64,000 nucleotides of DNA, taken from assembly GCF_001039355.2 (NCBI RefSeq), contig NW_019775811.1, positions 55,993-119,992 on the forward strand. Reading direction: 5' to 3'. Source of the stretch: Lingula anatina. Taxonomy: Eukaryota > Brachiopoda > Lingulata > Lingulida > Lingulidae. Below are positions 21,773 through 47,606 of this stretch, in pieces. The first letter of the stretch is position 1. Every line of letters begins with the position of its first letter. The notes under the pieces are model-generated. The model was not told the origin of the DNA. It saw only the letters and a program-made list of their open reading frames with translations, and did not search any database. The position numbers and the translations under genes were made by a program.

Positions 21773-23849
21773 TTGACTTCTGTAATTGAGATAATAAATG
21801 AAAGGGAGTCAGACCCATATTGACACAAATGTGTTGTCCCAGAGTACCTAGTGAATACCCAGAGATACTAACTCTTTTAGTTTTAAATGAAAATAACACA
21901 TCTACCATATTCATTATAATCATCAAGGAAAATTTGTATTTTCTCAACTAACACAGTTAATGATTGGCTTTTGTCTGCTTTATACACAGCAGTTCATAAT
22001 AGACTAGTAGGGCTGTACAGCACATAATGACTACTCTGCAGTCTATTTATGGTAGTTTATAGACAAAATTTGAAAATAGTCTTGCTATATTAAAGTAAGT
22101 AACTGTAAAATCCCCAGTGTTCCATGTATTTGTTTTATTTTGTCATTTGGTTCAACATTTTATATGTCGTACCTTGAGCTGATTTGATTCTCTCAGAGTG
22201 AGTGGTACATTGTGAATGTAACTTGAAACTGTCTGCTATCTAAAGTTGGGTGTTAAGTGGGGACCATGTACATTGTTTTGTTAATTATTACATTTAGGGG
22301 GGTGTTGTGTTTGTAGAGGATGCCACTTTGCCCCAGATAAAATGCCCTCAGTGATATAACACTTGCATATCGGGACTAACCTAGACTTTATCACAAGACC
22401 AACAAGACCACAGTTATAAATATTTATTGAAGAAGGGTCAAATATTTATCTTATTCCAATAAAAAAGTTGCTGACTATGTAGTAAATGTGCAATATTGCA
22501 AAATATAAATGGCAACGGGTGTGAAATTTCAAAGATGATTGACCGACACTGACAAGTAGCTAGCTCAGGATTTTGTAATTTTATGGAAGAACAGAATGAT
22601 TAGATGGACTGCAAGTGGTGAACTAATCGCAGTGAGTTCTCTGTGAGACAGGTTGGTCTTCAATTAGCATTTACTTTTTTAGAGGCAAGTTTAAATAGTA
22701 TTATTTGTGAAGGACATCGATGAAAAACATGGCAGTATTTTTGAAAATTGGTGCCCGTCTGTCATCTGTTTTGATATCAGTGTATGGTAAGGTGTAAGGT
22801 TAACATATACTATAATAGAAGTAATGAAGAGAATTCTTTAACAACATGATATTTACAGGATGCAAGTCTAAGACCATGTTTACAAGCTACCACAACTCAA
22901 ATAATGATCAGCTTTTTTAGGTCAAGGAACCTCACTGTCGTGGCATGTTGTGCATGACTCACATATCTCATGCTGTCCGAGTGGAGGGTTTGGAAAATTG
23001 CAGGTTTTATAGTTGAAAGTTTTATGTGGAAGAGATTGCTGGGTTAGCTGTGATCGTGGTAATATGGCTCTTAGTTTGTTGAAGTTGGTATGCTTTCTTT
23101 TTTATTTCATTAAGTTTGTGTTGCAGAGAGATAGATGGAGAAAAGCAAAAAAATAATACCTGCTTTTATTTCTAACACTGTGTCTAGGAGGCTACCTGAT
23201 TGATATAAATCTGTGTCCAAGGTATTTTTAAAATTAAATTGAGAGAGCTGCTATAAAGTTGTGATCAAGTGTGAAAGGATAGGTACTTTAATTTGTGATT
23301 TTCAAGTAACATTGTAGGTGTTCAGCTAAGATAATAGCACAGGTGATAGGACTTAAAAACTGTGATGTTGGTGGGTGCTTGTTAAAGGGATAAGGATTCT
23401 CCTTAAAAAAGTGTAAAAAAAAGTGCAAAAAGTGTATTTTCCTGGGGGTAAACGGTGATCTTCCCATGGTTACTAGTAATGAATCCATTCTGACATTCAG
23501 AGTTAGTGGATTTTTTTTTTCAATGTGTTTATGTAAAAGTCCCATGGCAAGCACAGATTTTGGAATATTTCTGATACCTGCTGTTTTGGTGATAAAGTGG
23601 AATTTATTATATTTTTATGTGTTGTTTACAATGTTTTTATTGTGGAATTTTTGAATCTCATATGAAGAGGTGTTATCCCTTAAAACCTAATGCTCAGCAC
23701 TAATGTCACCAACCCACCCACACTGCACATTAGTTGTTGCCTCATTAAAGTCATAGTCTGAAGGGAAATCGAAAAAACAGGATGGCCTTTCCACTTAGTT
23801 CATTAGTTTTACCACTGCCACTGAGGAAAAGGGCATTTATGATTGATAT
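21773..23849. repeat. 2.1-kb duplicated block, copy 1
   Basis: Begins TTGACTTCTGTAATTGAG and runs to the single N. It matches 23851-26013 almost base for base, with scattered substitutions and small indels. It has no recognised coding content; its open frames are present in both copies, but their reading frames are not conserved. It probably represents one allele of a single locus (see findings). Confidence 0.88.
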
Positions 23850-23850
23850 N
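23850..23850. other. Single-N join between the two copies
   Basis: The N sits exactly where copy 1 ends (GATTGATAT) and copy 2 begins (TTGACTTCTG). This is the expected mark of two overlapping contigs placed end to end without merging. Confidence 0.85.
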
Positions 23851-26013
23851 TTGACTTCTGTAATTGAGATAATAAATGAAAGGGAGTCGGACCCATATTG
23901 ACACAAATGTGTTGTCCCAGAGTACCTAGTGAATACCCAGAGATACTAACTCTTTTAGTTTTAAATGAAAATAACACATCTACCATATTCATTATAATCA
24001 TCAAGGGAAATTTTGTATTTTCTCAACTAACACAGTTAATGGTTGGCTTTTGTCTGCTTTATACACAGCAGTTCATAATATACTAGTAGGGCTGTGTAGC
24101 ACATAATGACTACTTTGTAGTCTGCATTTGCTAGAATTTTCCATGTTAAAATTTTATTATATTGCTAGTATAGAATTTATGGTAGTTTATTGACAAAATT
24201 TGAAAATAGTCTTGCTATATTAAAGTAAGTAACTGTAAAATACCCAGTGTTCCATGTATTTGTGCTACGTTTTATTTTGTCATTTGGTTCAACATTTTAT
24301 ATGTCGTACCTTGAGCCGATTTGATTCATTCAGAGTGAGTGGTACATTGTGAATGTAACTTGAAACTGTCTGCTATCTAAAGTTGGGTGTTAAGTGGGGA
24401 CCATGTACATTGTTTTGTTAATTATTACATTTAGGGGGGTGTTGTGTTTGTAGAGGATGCCACTTTGCCCCAGATAAAATGCCCTCAGTGATATAACACT
24501 TGCATATCGGGACTAACCTAGACTTTATCACAAGACCAACAAGACCACAGTTATAAATATTTATTGAAGAAGGGTCAAATATTTATCTTATTCCAATAAA
24601 AAAGTTGCTGACTATGTAGTCAATGTGCAATATTTCAAAATATTAATGATAGCGGGTGTGAAATTTCAAAGATGATTGACCGACACTGACATATAGCTAG
24701 CTCAGGATTTTGTAATTTTATGGAAGAACAGAATGATTAGATAGACTGCAAGTGGTGAACTAATGGCAATGAGTTCTCTGTGAGACAGGTTGGTCCAATT
24801 CTGCTGGAAACTGTCTTCAATTAGCATTTACTTTTTTAGAGTCAAGTTTGAATAGTATTATTTGTGAAGGACATCGATGAAAAACATAGCAGTATTTTTG
24901 AAAATTGGTGCCCGTCTGTCATCTGTTTTGATATCAGTCACAGTGTATGGTAAGGTATAAGGTTAACATATGCTTTAATAGAAGTAATGAAGAGAATTCT
25001 TTAACAACATGATATTTACAGGATGCAAGTCTAAGACCATGTTTACAAGCTACCACAATTCAAATAATGATCAGCTTTTTTAGGTCAAGGAACCTCACTG
25101 TCGTGGCATGTTGTGCATGACTCACATATCTCATGCTGTCTGAGTGGAGGGTTTGGAAAATTGCAGGTTTTATAGTTGAAAGTTTTATGTGGAAGAGATT
25201 GCTGGGTTAGCTGTGATCGTGGTAATATGGCTCTTAGTTTGTTGAAGTTGGTATGCTTTCTTTTTTATTTCATTAAGTTTGTGTTGCAGAGAGATAGATG
25301 GAGAAAAACAAAAAAATAATACCTGCTTTTATTTCTAACACTGTGGCTAGGAGGCTACCTGATTAATATACCTGATAAATCTGTGTCCAAAGTTATTTTT
25401 AAAATTAAATTGAGAGAGCTGCTATAAAGTTGTGATCAAGTGTGAAAGGTTAGGTATTTTAATTTGTGGTTTTCATATAACATTGTAGGTGTTCAGCTAC
25501 TAGTAAGATAATAGCACGGGTGATAGGACTTAAAAACTGTGATGTTGGTGGGTGCTTGTTAAAGGGATAAGGATTCTTCATTTTGGTGGAAAAGTGCAAA
25601 AAGCGTATTTTCCTGGGAGTAAACGGTGATCTTCCCATGGTTAATGAATCCATTCTGATATTCAGAATTAATCGATTTTTTTTTCAATGTGTTTTTGTAA
25701 AAGTCCCATGGCAAGCACAGATTTTTGGATATTTCTGATACCTGCTGTTTTGGTGATAAAGTGGAATTTATTATATTTTTATGTGTTGTTTACAATGTTT
25801 TTATTGTGGAATTTTTGAATCTCATATGAAGAGGTGTTATCTCTTAAAACCTAATGCTCAGCACTAATGTCACCAACCCACCCACACTATACATTAGCTG
25901 TTGCCTCATTAAAGTCATAGTCTAAAGGGAAATCGAAAAAACAGAATGGCCTTTCCACTTAGTTCATTAGTTTTACCACTGCCACTGAGGAAAAGGGCAT
26001 TTATGATTGATAT
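23851..26013. repeat. 2.1-kb duplicated block, copy 2
   Basis: Second copy, about 86 bp longer than the first through small insertions, the largest near 24120-24180. Beyond its end the sequence continues uniquely (TTGCTTTTTTTGG), as a right-hand contig would. Confidence 0.88.
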
Positions 26014-29000
26014 TTGCTTTTTTTGGCCTTGGACATTAAACTTTTTTTTAGGGGGGGGGGGTGACATTTCCTATAAGATTGTAAAGAAAAAGAGCATAAA
26101 ACAGGTTGCATGTCTGAAAATTACTTTTTAAGGTTACATCAGACCAAAAAAAAAAAAAAAATTGCAATAGAAAATTTAAGATGGGACCAGGGTGCAATTT
26201 AGATGAGATTTGAGGCCTTGGTTGTATGTCTAAAAATAATGTCTTATTTTGACTAAGGTTTCATTGGATTAAATAATCCAACTGAGAAAGAGAAGATTGG
26301 AGAAGACAGTTGCAGCTATATTAAGATGAGATTAAGATGGACCTGTTTTCATTTAAAAGATAGGTTCCACAAAAAAAGAAAAAAAATGGACAAAATGGTA
26401 ATTAGTGCTAAATATAATAATAATTGAATCCAATATCTGTGTAACAACTAAAGAAGTGGCATATTTAACATGCTTCAGTATGCATATTAAGTTTACTAGT
26501 ATTATGAATGAGATGAAGGTACTGAACAGTTATAGACTGGAAGAGGAAGAAGACTAGAAAGCCAAACTGTGCATATGGTCAAATAGTATATTGACAAATA
26601 ATATCTAAAAGATAAATAAATGAGATTGAAAAGGATGAAGACTGGTGATATGAGAATATCCATCAGGTATATGTTAGTTAAATGTATTAAGATGAAGCAG
26701 GTGATTGAAAAAATTAAGCCATTGATCTAATGACTGACAAAATGCTGCCTTGTGATTTTGTAATTTACTTTTGCCAGGCAACCTTGCATTTTATGTGTTT
26801 TACATAGCAGTAAGTGTGTCCAGGTCATTAAGCAGAGTAAATTTTACCATTTTATTTGTGAGGCTGTTGGGAACTTTTTCAAAACCATGGGTAATATTAA
26901 TGATCTCTAAATGGAAGGCCACTAGACTGAAATTAACTATATCTAAATTAGACAGCCTCCAGAATTGACTACAGCTAAATTAGACAGTCTTGGGAATTGA
27001 CGCAATCAAAATAATATGGACTCTGGTCATGTTCACACAGGACTTAACATAGAACTGTACCACGTAATGACCCAATAATGTTATTCCCCTTTAACTCCTC
27101 AGATTTTTGAAACCCAGCTGTGAATTAGCTGGGTGGTGTCAATTAAGATTTCTGAACCTTAAAAAAATATGCTGACGTATGCCCTTGAAGCATAAACTGG
27201 TCTATGTTTCATTTCATTGATTTTAAAGGTAACTCACCTTACCCTGAACTTAAAGCCTCCTTATATAATAACATTCAATGACTTTACTTTAAGACTGCAC
27301 CAGATTTTTGTTTTTTAATAGAAACCCAGGTCATAGTTGGTCCTTTTGTTAACACGCCTAAAATGAATGTCTGCAGCCTAGGCCAAGAACAATGGATTCT
27401 GAAATGATACCAGCAAGGTGCTGTCAGTGATAATTAATTAAGTAATAACGACAGCAGAAGTAGGTGGAATGAGTACCTGGGATATCACTGTGGCTGTGAC
27501 GGGATATTAATGATCATCTCTCTCATTGATGATTTGATCCACTAATGCATTTATCATGCCCTCAGTTTAGTTTATATTATGCGGATGATAACATCCTTTG
27601 TGTGTCCGTCTCCTTATGGTATTGGTGTGCCATACTAAAGCTTTGCCTCCACTGTGTTGAAGACCACAGGTTCAGTCACGATGTCTTATTATGATATACA
27701 TATGCCTTGACAATGGTTTAATGTTGAACAGAGTCTTGCTGTGTAATTTGCATTGTGGCACAACAAGGAAGTTACGTGGCCCAGGCAAGGGCTAGATGGT
27801 AGGTTGTGCAATGGCGAACGAGGTATGTAGGGATGGTTGTGTGTTAGGATGAAGTTTTAAGATTTTTAAGAGGAGGTAGGGGGGGAGAAGTTGGTATCAT
27901 CCGCTATCATTGACATTCATCTGTGCTGACTGTTGGAAGATGTGCTAATCCAGACTTTAAAAAAATGTAGTTTATCTGTTTAGATTAAGATATGTTGGTG
28001 TTATAGTCAGCTCTGGACAAAACCGTGATGCTCACAAAGAATATTTTGTGTGAGAATTGTGTTATTTTTTGAGTATTGTAAATATTACATGGTGGCTTCT
28101 CTCAGTGAATCGCACTGTCATTTATATGGAGAGAATTAGTAGCAACACTAGGAACTGATGATTAGATCTGGCTATAAATGTAACAACACATGATATTTAT
28201 ATTACACTGATAAGTCCCTTGTGTCCAGTGGTGGAAATATAAGGGAAAAAATAATATGGAATTGCTGACTGTGAAGTATTCTTCCCTTAGGTTTTAGATC
28301 AACTAGGCTGAATACATAAGTATTAGTCATGTTGGCATTACTTCTCATTCATTATTGGTAAAGTGGTATCATCATTGAGTATGCCATGGTATCACTAATG
28401 AGAAGACGCAACTCTAAAACAGTGACCATCATATTATAAAACTGACGTGGAAGGAAAACGGACATCTGGTTTGACCATCTGAGTAATGGCCATCACCTGT
28501 CCTGCATACTGTAGGTGTGCTAGACTGTGAACATCACTGAACATATTGATCAAGGCTGCCTGGAGTCCATTTTAACAAAAACAAAAAACAATTTTAGTCT
28601 GCCCTCGGACAGGTGCAGTCAGATGCTGTCAGGTTTGGCTGCTATCCAGAGCTGTGTCATTAGCATACAGAGCTGGTTTGGCAAACAAAGCAGGTATAGG
28701 TAGGTATGGGTGACAGGTTACACTTAGTGCACTGGTATAAAACACTGACAGAGACACATTATATATTAAAGTACTAGGCAGTAAGGATTTTTACCACTGC
28801 TGCTGGGTTAAGGTTTTTTTTTATTTTTATTTTTATTTTTTTTTTCCAAGAGGAAAATTGGGTCAATGGATGTCATTGTGCTTATTTAAAGAAATTGATA
28901 AGTGAGAAAGACAGCAAGAATTAGAATGCTTGCTTTAATTTAGATAACATATTGCAGAGAATATATTGTGACAGTGGTTACTCACCACATGCACTTTTTA

Positions 29001-29330
29001 GTTTATGGAAAATTTGTCTCTGAGTGAATGAATCCAGTCTTACCTCATATTGAACATTGACTTTGTCATGATATGAATGTTATGAATATTTTCGCAGAAT
29101 AAATTAGTACTAGTAATGGGAAAAAAAAAAACTGACTTGAAAACAAAGGACCAGCATGGGTTGCCTGAACAGATTACATATCAGGGCGAAGCAGAGATGA
29201 ATACATTTTTAGAGAGTGAAAATGCCAAGGATTTGGTTTAATGTTATTCTATTGTTCAAGTGACGTGATAAACAATGAATCTTCTCAGTTTGTTGCACGT
29301 AATGGTGGTAGCATTTTGCCACACTATTTT
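26014..29330. other. Noncoding, probable AP1G1 first intron
   Basis: AT-rich sequence with homopolymer runs (G at about 26051, A at about 26146, T at about 28815). I found no exon, RNA gene or mobile element that I can support. Confidence 0.5.
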
Positions 29331-29331
29331 T

Positions 29332-29392
29332 CAATATAATATAATATGATATGATATGATATGATATGATATGATATGATATAATATAATAA
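29332..29392 (+). repeat. GATAT pentanucleotide microsatellite
   Basis: Seven or more GATAT units flanked by AATAT variants, ending only about 13 bp before the acceptor of the AP1G1 start-codon exon. Confidence 0.85.
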
Positions 29393-29414
29393 TGATTTTT
29401 TCCAGATCAACAAA

Positions 29415-41421
<12,007 letters not shown>

Positions 41422-44400
41422 TGTGAGGAAGAAGGGGTCCCTCTGCATTATCCCAGAGATAGGAGATGAGGAAGCAGACAGTACTAAAGAATAAGTCTGC
41501 TGTATGATATATACCAGAACGGACATACAACACGAGGGACGAGCTGGAAATAAACATCTGGTTTTGCATGCTGTACTGGGGGAGTGACTCACTGAAACAG
41601 CATGGAGGAGAAAAAACATACAGGGACAGCGATATGAAATTACCTCTGAGTTGCCATATAAACCAACATTTTCAGCCAGCAGTAGTAGAGGCAGGTTTTC
41701 TACACAAAGTTCAGCAATGGGGATTATCATTACTGCAAGGTAGATTGGCCAATGTGATTCAGCATTCTGATCAATGTTTGAGACTCCCGGACTTGTCAGC
41801 ACAAGACTGAAAGAAGGCAAGCAGTCCTACAAGTTTTGTAGGAACAGTAGGCCTCCTAGTTCTGCACTCTTTCATCAGAACTAAAAAGTCAAACACTCTT
41901 TGTCAATTGGGCTGATAAAATATGTAATCAAGCAATCTTCTCTTGTGATGTGCAGGGTTATGACAAATGAGGACAAAAATGTTACTAGCACTGGTGACCC
42001 ATCATAAATTAAGCTGTGTGATAAAAGAGAGGACTGCATGCTTTATCCTGCACTCATTTTATGTGTAAACGGTAATTACTTGCCAATTGTGAACCAAAAG
42101 TCATATTTATCTCCAAAAACTGTTTGGTCCATTTGTACAGAAAAAAGTTTCAAAGTGGTGGTGTGTTCCAGGCGAGTGATAACTGTTACCGTATATTAAA
42201 TAGACTAGATTCAATTTGGCATTTACTGTTTAATATGGTAGTCTCTTGCGACAGGTGTGGAACAAATTAATTATTTTCTTGGTCACCTCGATAAACGCAC
42301 ACATTGTGTTGTTGAATACAGGTGATGATCAGCTTTAATAAAGAGCATATCCTGAGAGGATAGTAGATTTAGGCTATGCTTTCTATAATACTTGTTATTG
42401 TTATGATGTTGACATATTTGATTAAATAGGCACTGATATCTTGCAGTGCTGTAATTTACAAGTGAAAAAGATGTTTTGCATTTTTTTTTTTTTTTCAAAT
42501 TTTGAAACTAGCCCATTTAAACTGCTTACTTCATTTTCTAATCTGTTGTTGAAAAAAGGCAAGGGGTTTGGATGTGGTATGATTTAAAGTAGACAAGTAT
42601 CCAGTTAAACGATAAAGTAGAAGCGTTTTCCAGAAACATTGCATTGGGGAGGGGGGTCCAAAGGTGGAGAAATGTAGGGGGGTGAGGGATTTATTAGCAC
42701 ACAGCATACTTAAAATGCGTAGTTCAGAAAAGAAGCAAATTGTTCTTCACCACAGGATATGTAATTTGTACATAGAAAATAAGCTGGTCTTGCAATTCAA
42801 CTGATGACAGAGTGGAAAAAGTTGTGAAATAATAAAGGATCTTACACTTGAGCAAGTCGAGCATTCTTGCTACAACTTTAGAGTATGGAGTCCAATGAAG
42901 GACCGGTGAAGGAATAAATGTACTGTAATTATGATTTTGTTGAAAAGATCTAATAGTGGCAACTTGGATCTTGCTGTACAGAAAGTTTGCAGAATAAGTT
43001 ATTATATTGAATAAAAAATGAAATGTTTGAAACCAGAGGTATGTCAGATATATGTAATTGTTAAGAGTGTTGTTTGAAGGAAAACCGAAATGATGGGTCT
43101 TGCTATAGAAAAGGTGTAAGGTTGCATTTACATGGGAGTCTTTAAACACTACTATGATACATAAATGAATTTTCCGAACTTGTTATGAAACTTAAAAAGG
43201 ACAGTGTAATTATTGATGCTTTGAATGCCACTGTTTCTTGTAAATGTGAATGTATTAGTTATAAATGATTAAATAATATTGACATGCTATATGTAAAGAA
43301 ACTAAAGAATAAATGCCTTCCCAATTATACCAGTAGCAAGTAGACTGGATTCTTCCCTTCCTCTAGCAATTGGGCCAAAAAAGTTAAATAACATTGAATG
43401 CTTTATTGAATGAAATGCGAACAAACCATGAGAACAAACTGTTTTATAACTATGAATGACCCAATTTTCCAAGTAAGTTTTCTTGTGTAGGTAATTAAAA
43501 TTAATAAATCCCAGCATCACAGAATGCCTGCGAAAAATATGAGTTGACACATAAAAAATTACATTTTTCAAATGAAACTGAAATTGGTCAACAGTATTTT
43601 GTAATGTTAGAAACACTCACCAGTCCAATCAGGTTTTTTTTTTTAATATAGTCCACTCAACGGTGCGTTTAGACTGAACTACAGCTGGATTGGAACATTC
43701 AGATCTTATTGCACACAAGTCATTTGACTGCAGATCTAAATACATGCTTTATAAAGTGTACAAACACATGAACCAAGTACATATTTCATTAATACGTAGG
43801 TACTAGTATTTGGCAAAAAAAGAGCTAATGGGTACCATACAAACAACCCAAGTTAAGACCTTATTTCTCATGTTCATTATCAGTTACCATTCCAGTAGAC
43901 AACACTGGAAAATTAATTTGTTCACCTAAATGTCATTCATCAATCTTTATCTCCTTAACACCACATATACATGAAGCAATGGCAATACATGACAAAAATA
44001 TAAAATCACATTCTACAGCTAGTTAGCATGAACCACAAAAAAATGCACAGAAAATTATCTCCAGTGAAATTTTCACAAAATTACTAATATTTGAAAAAAA
44101 TGACAAGGTAACCAACAAACAAAAATTCAATAGTAATGTCAAAATCTCATTTAGGCATCGACTGAATGCTTTTTCCATAAAAATGTATAACAAAAATGCT
44201 TATGCTGACATGTGCGTGATTGAGTATATAAAAACAAAGCCACGTCAGTTTTATCCTAACTGAACCAAGGTGCTATGTCAGGCTTCTGAGAGAATTTAAA
44301 ATAAAAATGACAGCACAGAGGGCAGCCGTGGACAATCTTTATAAGTAAAATCAATTACTTAATGTGGTTAACTGGTGATAGCATAAAGACCGAAACCAGT

Positions 44401-44449
44401 TTGGGTTTATCTTAAAGTCTAGATAAACTTTTCTTCCTCCCAAAGTTCA
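41422..44449. other. AP1G1 3' UTR and convergent intergenic region
   Basis: AP1G1 (plus) and SDR39U1 (minus) meet tail to tail here. Possible AATAAA signals for AP1G1 occur near 41546, 42336, 42831 and 43308; I cannot choose among them. Several 60-150 codon open frames on the minus strand have no recognisable domain or splice context and look like chance. Confidence 0.5.
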
Positions 44450-45556
44450 CTAACTAACAATTTCCTTACATGCATCGTCCAGGTGACTGTACTTAAACTT
44501 GTATCCCAGTTCCAGAGTTCTTTTAGGTATAACCTTCTGTCCATCCAATAACATTGTGGCTCTATCCTGGAAAATCAAATTGGCTGCAAAAGCAGGGAAA
44601 GGCATGAAAGCAGGTCTTCTCATAGCTCCAGCAAATGCTTTGGTAAACTCCTCGTTGGTGCAGATCTGGGGAGCCACTGCATTCAGAATTCCTGACACGT
44701 GGTCATTTTCGATGCTGTAAACAAACAACCCAGAAGCATCATCTATGTGGATCCATGGAAAGAACTGGCGTCCAGTTCCAATTTTTCCGCCAGCTCCAAA
44801 GTAGAACTGCCACCACATCTGTTTGATAGCGCCGCCATCTTTCCCCAGTACCACACCTGAAGAACATACACAAGACACACTTTTAGAATAAAAAGGCAAC
44901 ATTTTGTGCTCCATTATATGTTAATAAATAAAAAGTTGCCTGGCATGATCCCTACAGGACAAAAATCAGTTACACCTGATTTTGGCTGCAACACAAAGGT
45001 AGTGAACCAAAAGTGATCATAAAACCACACTGCTGTTTTCCTGATGCTTTTAGATGCTCCATATTATGCCGAATTTTTAAATAATACCAAATTATCCACA
45101 CCTCTAAGAGTAAAAAACATTATAATCAAATCAAAGTAATCTGATTTAACAGTTTTAAGAAGAATATTCTCTAGACAATCTGTAGTTTTTGGTTCTCGAT
45201 ACTGACCAAGTCTGATGGTCACTCTCCGGACACCTTTGCCCTCAGGAAGTACTGCAGCTTCCTCCCAGTCCTGGCACAACTTTGACGGGAAGTCAATGCC
45301 TGTCACCTTGGTGTCCTCAGTATAGTCTGCCACGCTGCTAGGAGGGTAGTAACCTGTAAGTGAGCATTAAACAATGGTCACAGGCTTAAGGTCATGTTTT
45401 TCGAATGAATATCCAACTTGTGGTAGTAAGTACATACACTATTCCTATGTTCATGTGTGCAAACACACAAATGTAACTACTACTTCAAACCTATGTCTCT
45501 TTAAATTGAAAATAGATGAAAATATGCAAAAAGAACTTTGAAATTTCACTTTTATC

Positions 45557-45595
<39 letters not shown>

Positions 45596-46981
45596 ACGCG
45601 TACGTGCATGCATCCATTGTTTACTGATGTGAGCATGAGTGCAACTGCTTTCAGAATATTTCAGAGGAAGGGTGTGTCAGTGGCTCTTTGAGTACATGTG
45701 CAGGTTTATCAGTGACAGCAAGGGTCAGTTGTCTCTTACTGAACTCACCAATAGCAGAAGTGCTCACAAAAACTTTGGGTGGATTTTTACTTGCAGTGAT
45801 GGCTTCAGCCAAAGCTTTAGTTGTATCAACCCTGCTTGTAATGATGTCCTTCTTGTAGGCTTCGCCCCTGATATAGGATGAGAAAGAATTCAAAGTGCTG
45901 TACAGAACAACTATTTACAATCTTATCTGTCTGAATTTTTTTGTCTATATATGGCTTTTGAATTTACAACAAGATAAAATCAACTACTTCTGTCAACTCA
46001 AAATTAACACAGATGTATCCCAAAACTATTTTTGCAAAAATAATACAATCCAGCAGTCTTTACCTTCTGAACATATTTAGTGCATTCTCTCCGGCCACAT
46101 TCACCACTGCCCCAGTGTTATCAGGGAGACCCTTCTTGTACAGTTCATCCTAGGGAAAAATAGCCATCTTGCTGTAATGATTATTTCACAGGTATACACT
46201 ACTGTGGTTTTATCTTCAGTACTGTACGCCCAAAGATTCAGGTGAGCTGAGGAGTGACAAATTCTTATACTTTATGAGTGTTTTAGAAATCATTGTAGTA
46301 TCTGATACATATAATAATTATCTGAACTTTTTAACTTTCAATTTTTTTTACCCATGTTAATCTCCCCCTTCCAGTTGATCTTGATAACAGGGTCACTTCA
46401 TGCCCCTTGTCTGCGAGCTTTCTGGCAATATGTTTACCTATGAAGCCGGTACCACCACCTGAAACAGAGATGGAAATATTCAGCACTTGGTGTTGGGACT
46501 TATACTTATTTTTTGCATGTATGCATGGTAAATAAAAATATTGCTGGTTGTCTTTGAATTAACAAAGTATTATCTTCGTGTTTATCTGAGTTAAACTTTT
46601 TGTTACTGTACCAGGGGCCTATCCTGTATAATTTGATGGGGNNNNNNNNNNNNNNNNNNNNNNNNNGGGGGGGGTCGCAGGTGTGAGCTTAAGTGAGCTT
46701 CATGTGTAAATATTGCATTGCCCTTATCCAGTTGGTGAATAGCTGTAAAGCTAATGTTTCCTTTCAATTTATACCTGACATGAAATTAAATTTATTATAT
46801 TAAATTGTAGAACAGGTTCATGTAAGTAACTACCGTACTGGTAGTAGTAGTTCGGGCTCTTTGGCTTTTCAATGCTAAATCAGTGAAAAAACCAAGTGAC
46901 ATCCATTTCAAATTGCGTAAATGTGAGTATCGCATTCTCTTTAAGAATATCAAGTGATTACTTACCTATTAGAACGCGCAT
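44450..46981 (-). CDS. SDR39U1: SDR39U1 epimerase-family protein, complete
   Basis: Six exons in transcript order: 46966-46981, 46352-46458, 46064-46149, 45749-45867, 45207-45353, 44450-44856, joining in phase to 293 residues, the human length. The N-terminus MRVLIGGGTGFIGKHIA carries the Rossmann glycine motif for NAD(P). RLTWDELYKKGLP, NVAGENALNMFRRG, SGVVLG-like GVVLGKDGGA and QFFPWIHIDDASG follow. The C-terminal DUF1731 segment includes QKVIPKRTLELGYKF. The family is an atypical short-chain dehydrogenase/epimerase of poorly known substrate. The tiny first coding exon (16 nt) encodes only MRVLI plus one base, and the 25-N gap lies in intron 1. Promoter presumably near 47.0 kb. Confidence 0.93.
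45559..45595 (+). repeat. TG microsatellite in SDR39U1 intron
   Basis: About 18 TG units followed by a CACGCG tail, between SDR39U1 exons 4 and 5. Confidence 0.9.
46642..46666. other. 25-base assembly gap
   Basis: A run of 25 N flanked by G-rich sequence in SDR39U1 intron 1. Exons on both sides are intact and in phase, so the join itself is trustworthy. Confidence 0.95.
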
Positions 46982-47606
46982 TTTAGAATTTTGCATTCAA
47001 GGAGTCAACAGAGGACTTTCATAATGTGCTCCAAGTGCAAGGAAGTTTAAACTGCGCAAACTCCATGAATAGCAGTTTCCGGTGTCGCGTGCCTCGAACG
47101 TCGTGTGCTCTCGTGTGCTCTTACAATGCCGTAAAATATAGCCTCCAGAGAAGAAATAGTTGTACGAATTGAGATATTTCGCCTTTTTGGGTTATATATA
47201 ATGATATTAACACAGAAAAAGTATTGTTTTATGGAGTATGCTCGAAGATGGTTGATTAATACGCGGCCGTAATTAAACTTGTTAACGTAGGCCTACTTTG
47301 TGTAATACGCGCTTGTATAAACGGTTGTGGCGTCACGTCTTCAAAAATAAAACTTTGCTTCAATCGAAGATGTTGCAAAGATGACTTAAAGCTACCATCT
47401 AATTTTCTCTAGACGGTCTGATCACGACAACGGTCTGTCTCACTCTGTCTCACTCTGGAACGTCAAGTCGTGCCGTGTGAGGCAACGCTGGCACATATAC
47501 CCTAACTTACGCCAGGGCAAGATGTCGTATGAGACCAAAGAGCTTTAATATATTAAATGTTGGACAATATATTAATAATTCACTCCCGTAAAGCACGTGG
47601 CCGCTG
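46982..47606. other. SDR39U1 upstream region
   Basis: Sequence upstream of the SDR39U1 start, with slightly more CpG than the average of the window. I see no clear TATA box and no coding sequence. Confidence 0.4.

Noticed and set aside
23288-25653. Minus-strand open frames occurring in both copies of the 2.1-kb block (23288-23554 and 25459-25653)
   Set aside because: Only present twice because the DNA is present twice. The frames are broken differently in each copy and match no family that I know.
42724-43616. Two minus-strand open frames of 141 and 104 codons downstream of AP1G1
   Set aside because: No recognisable domain, composition typical of AT-rich noncoding DNA, no splice context, and located in the probable AP1G1 3' UTR.
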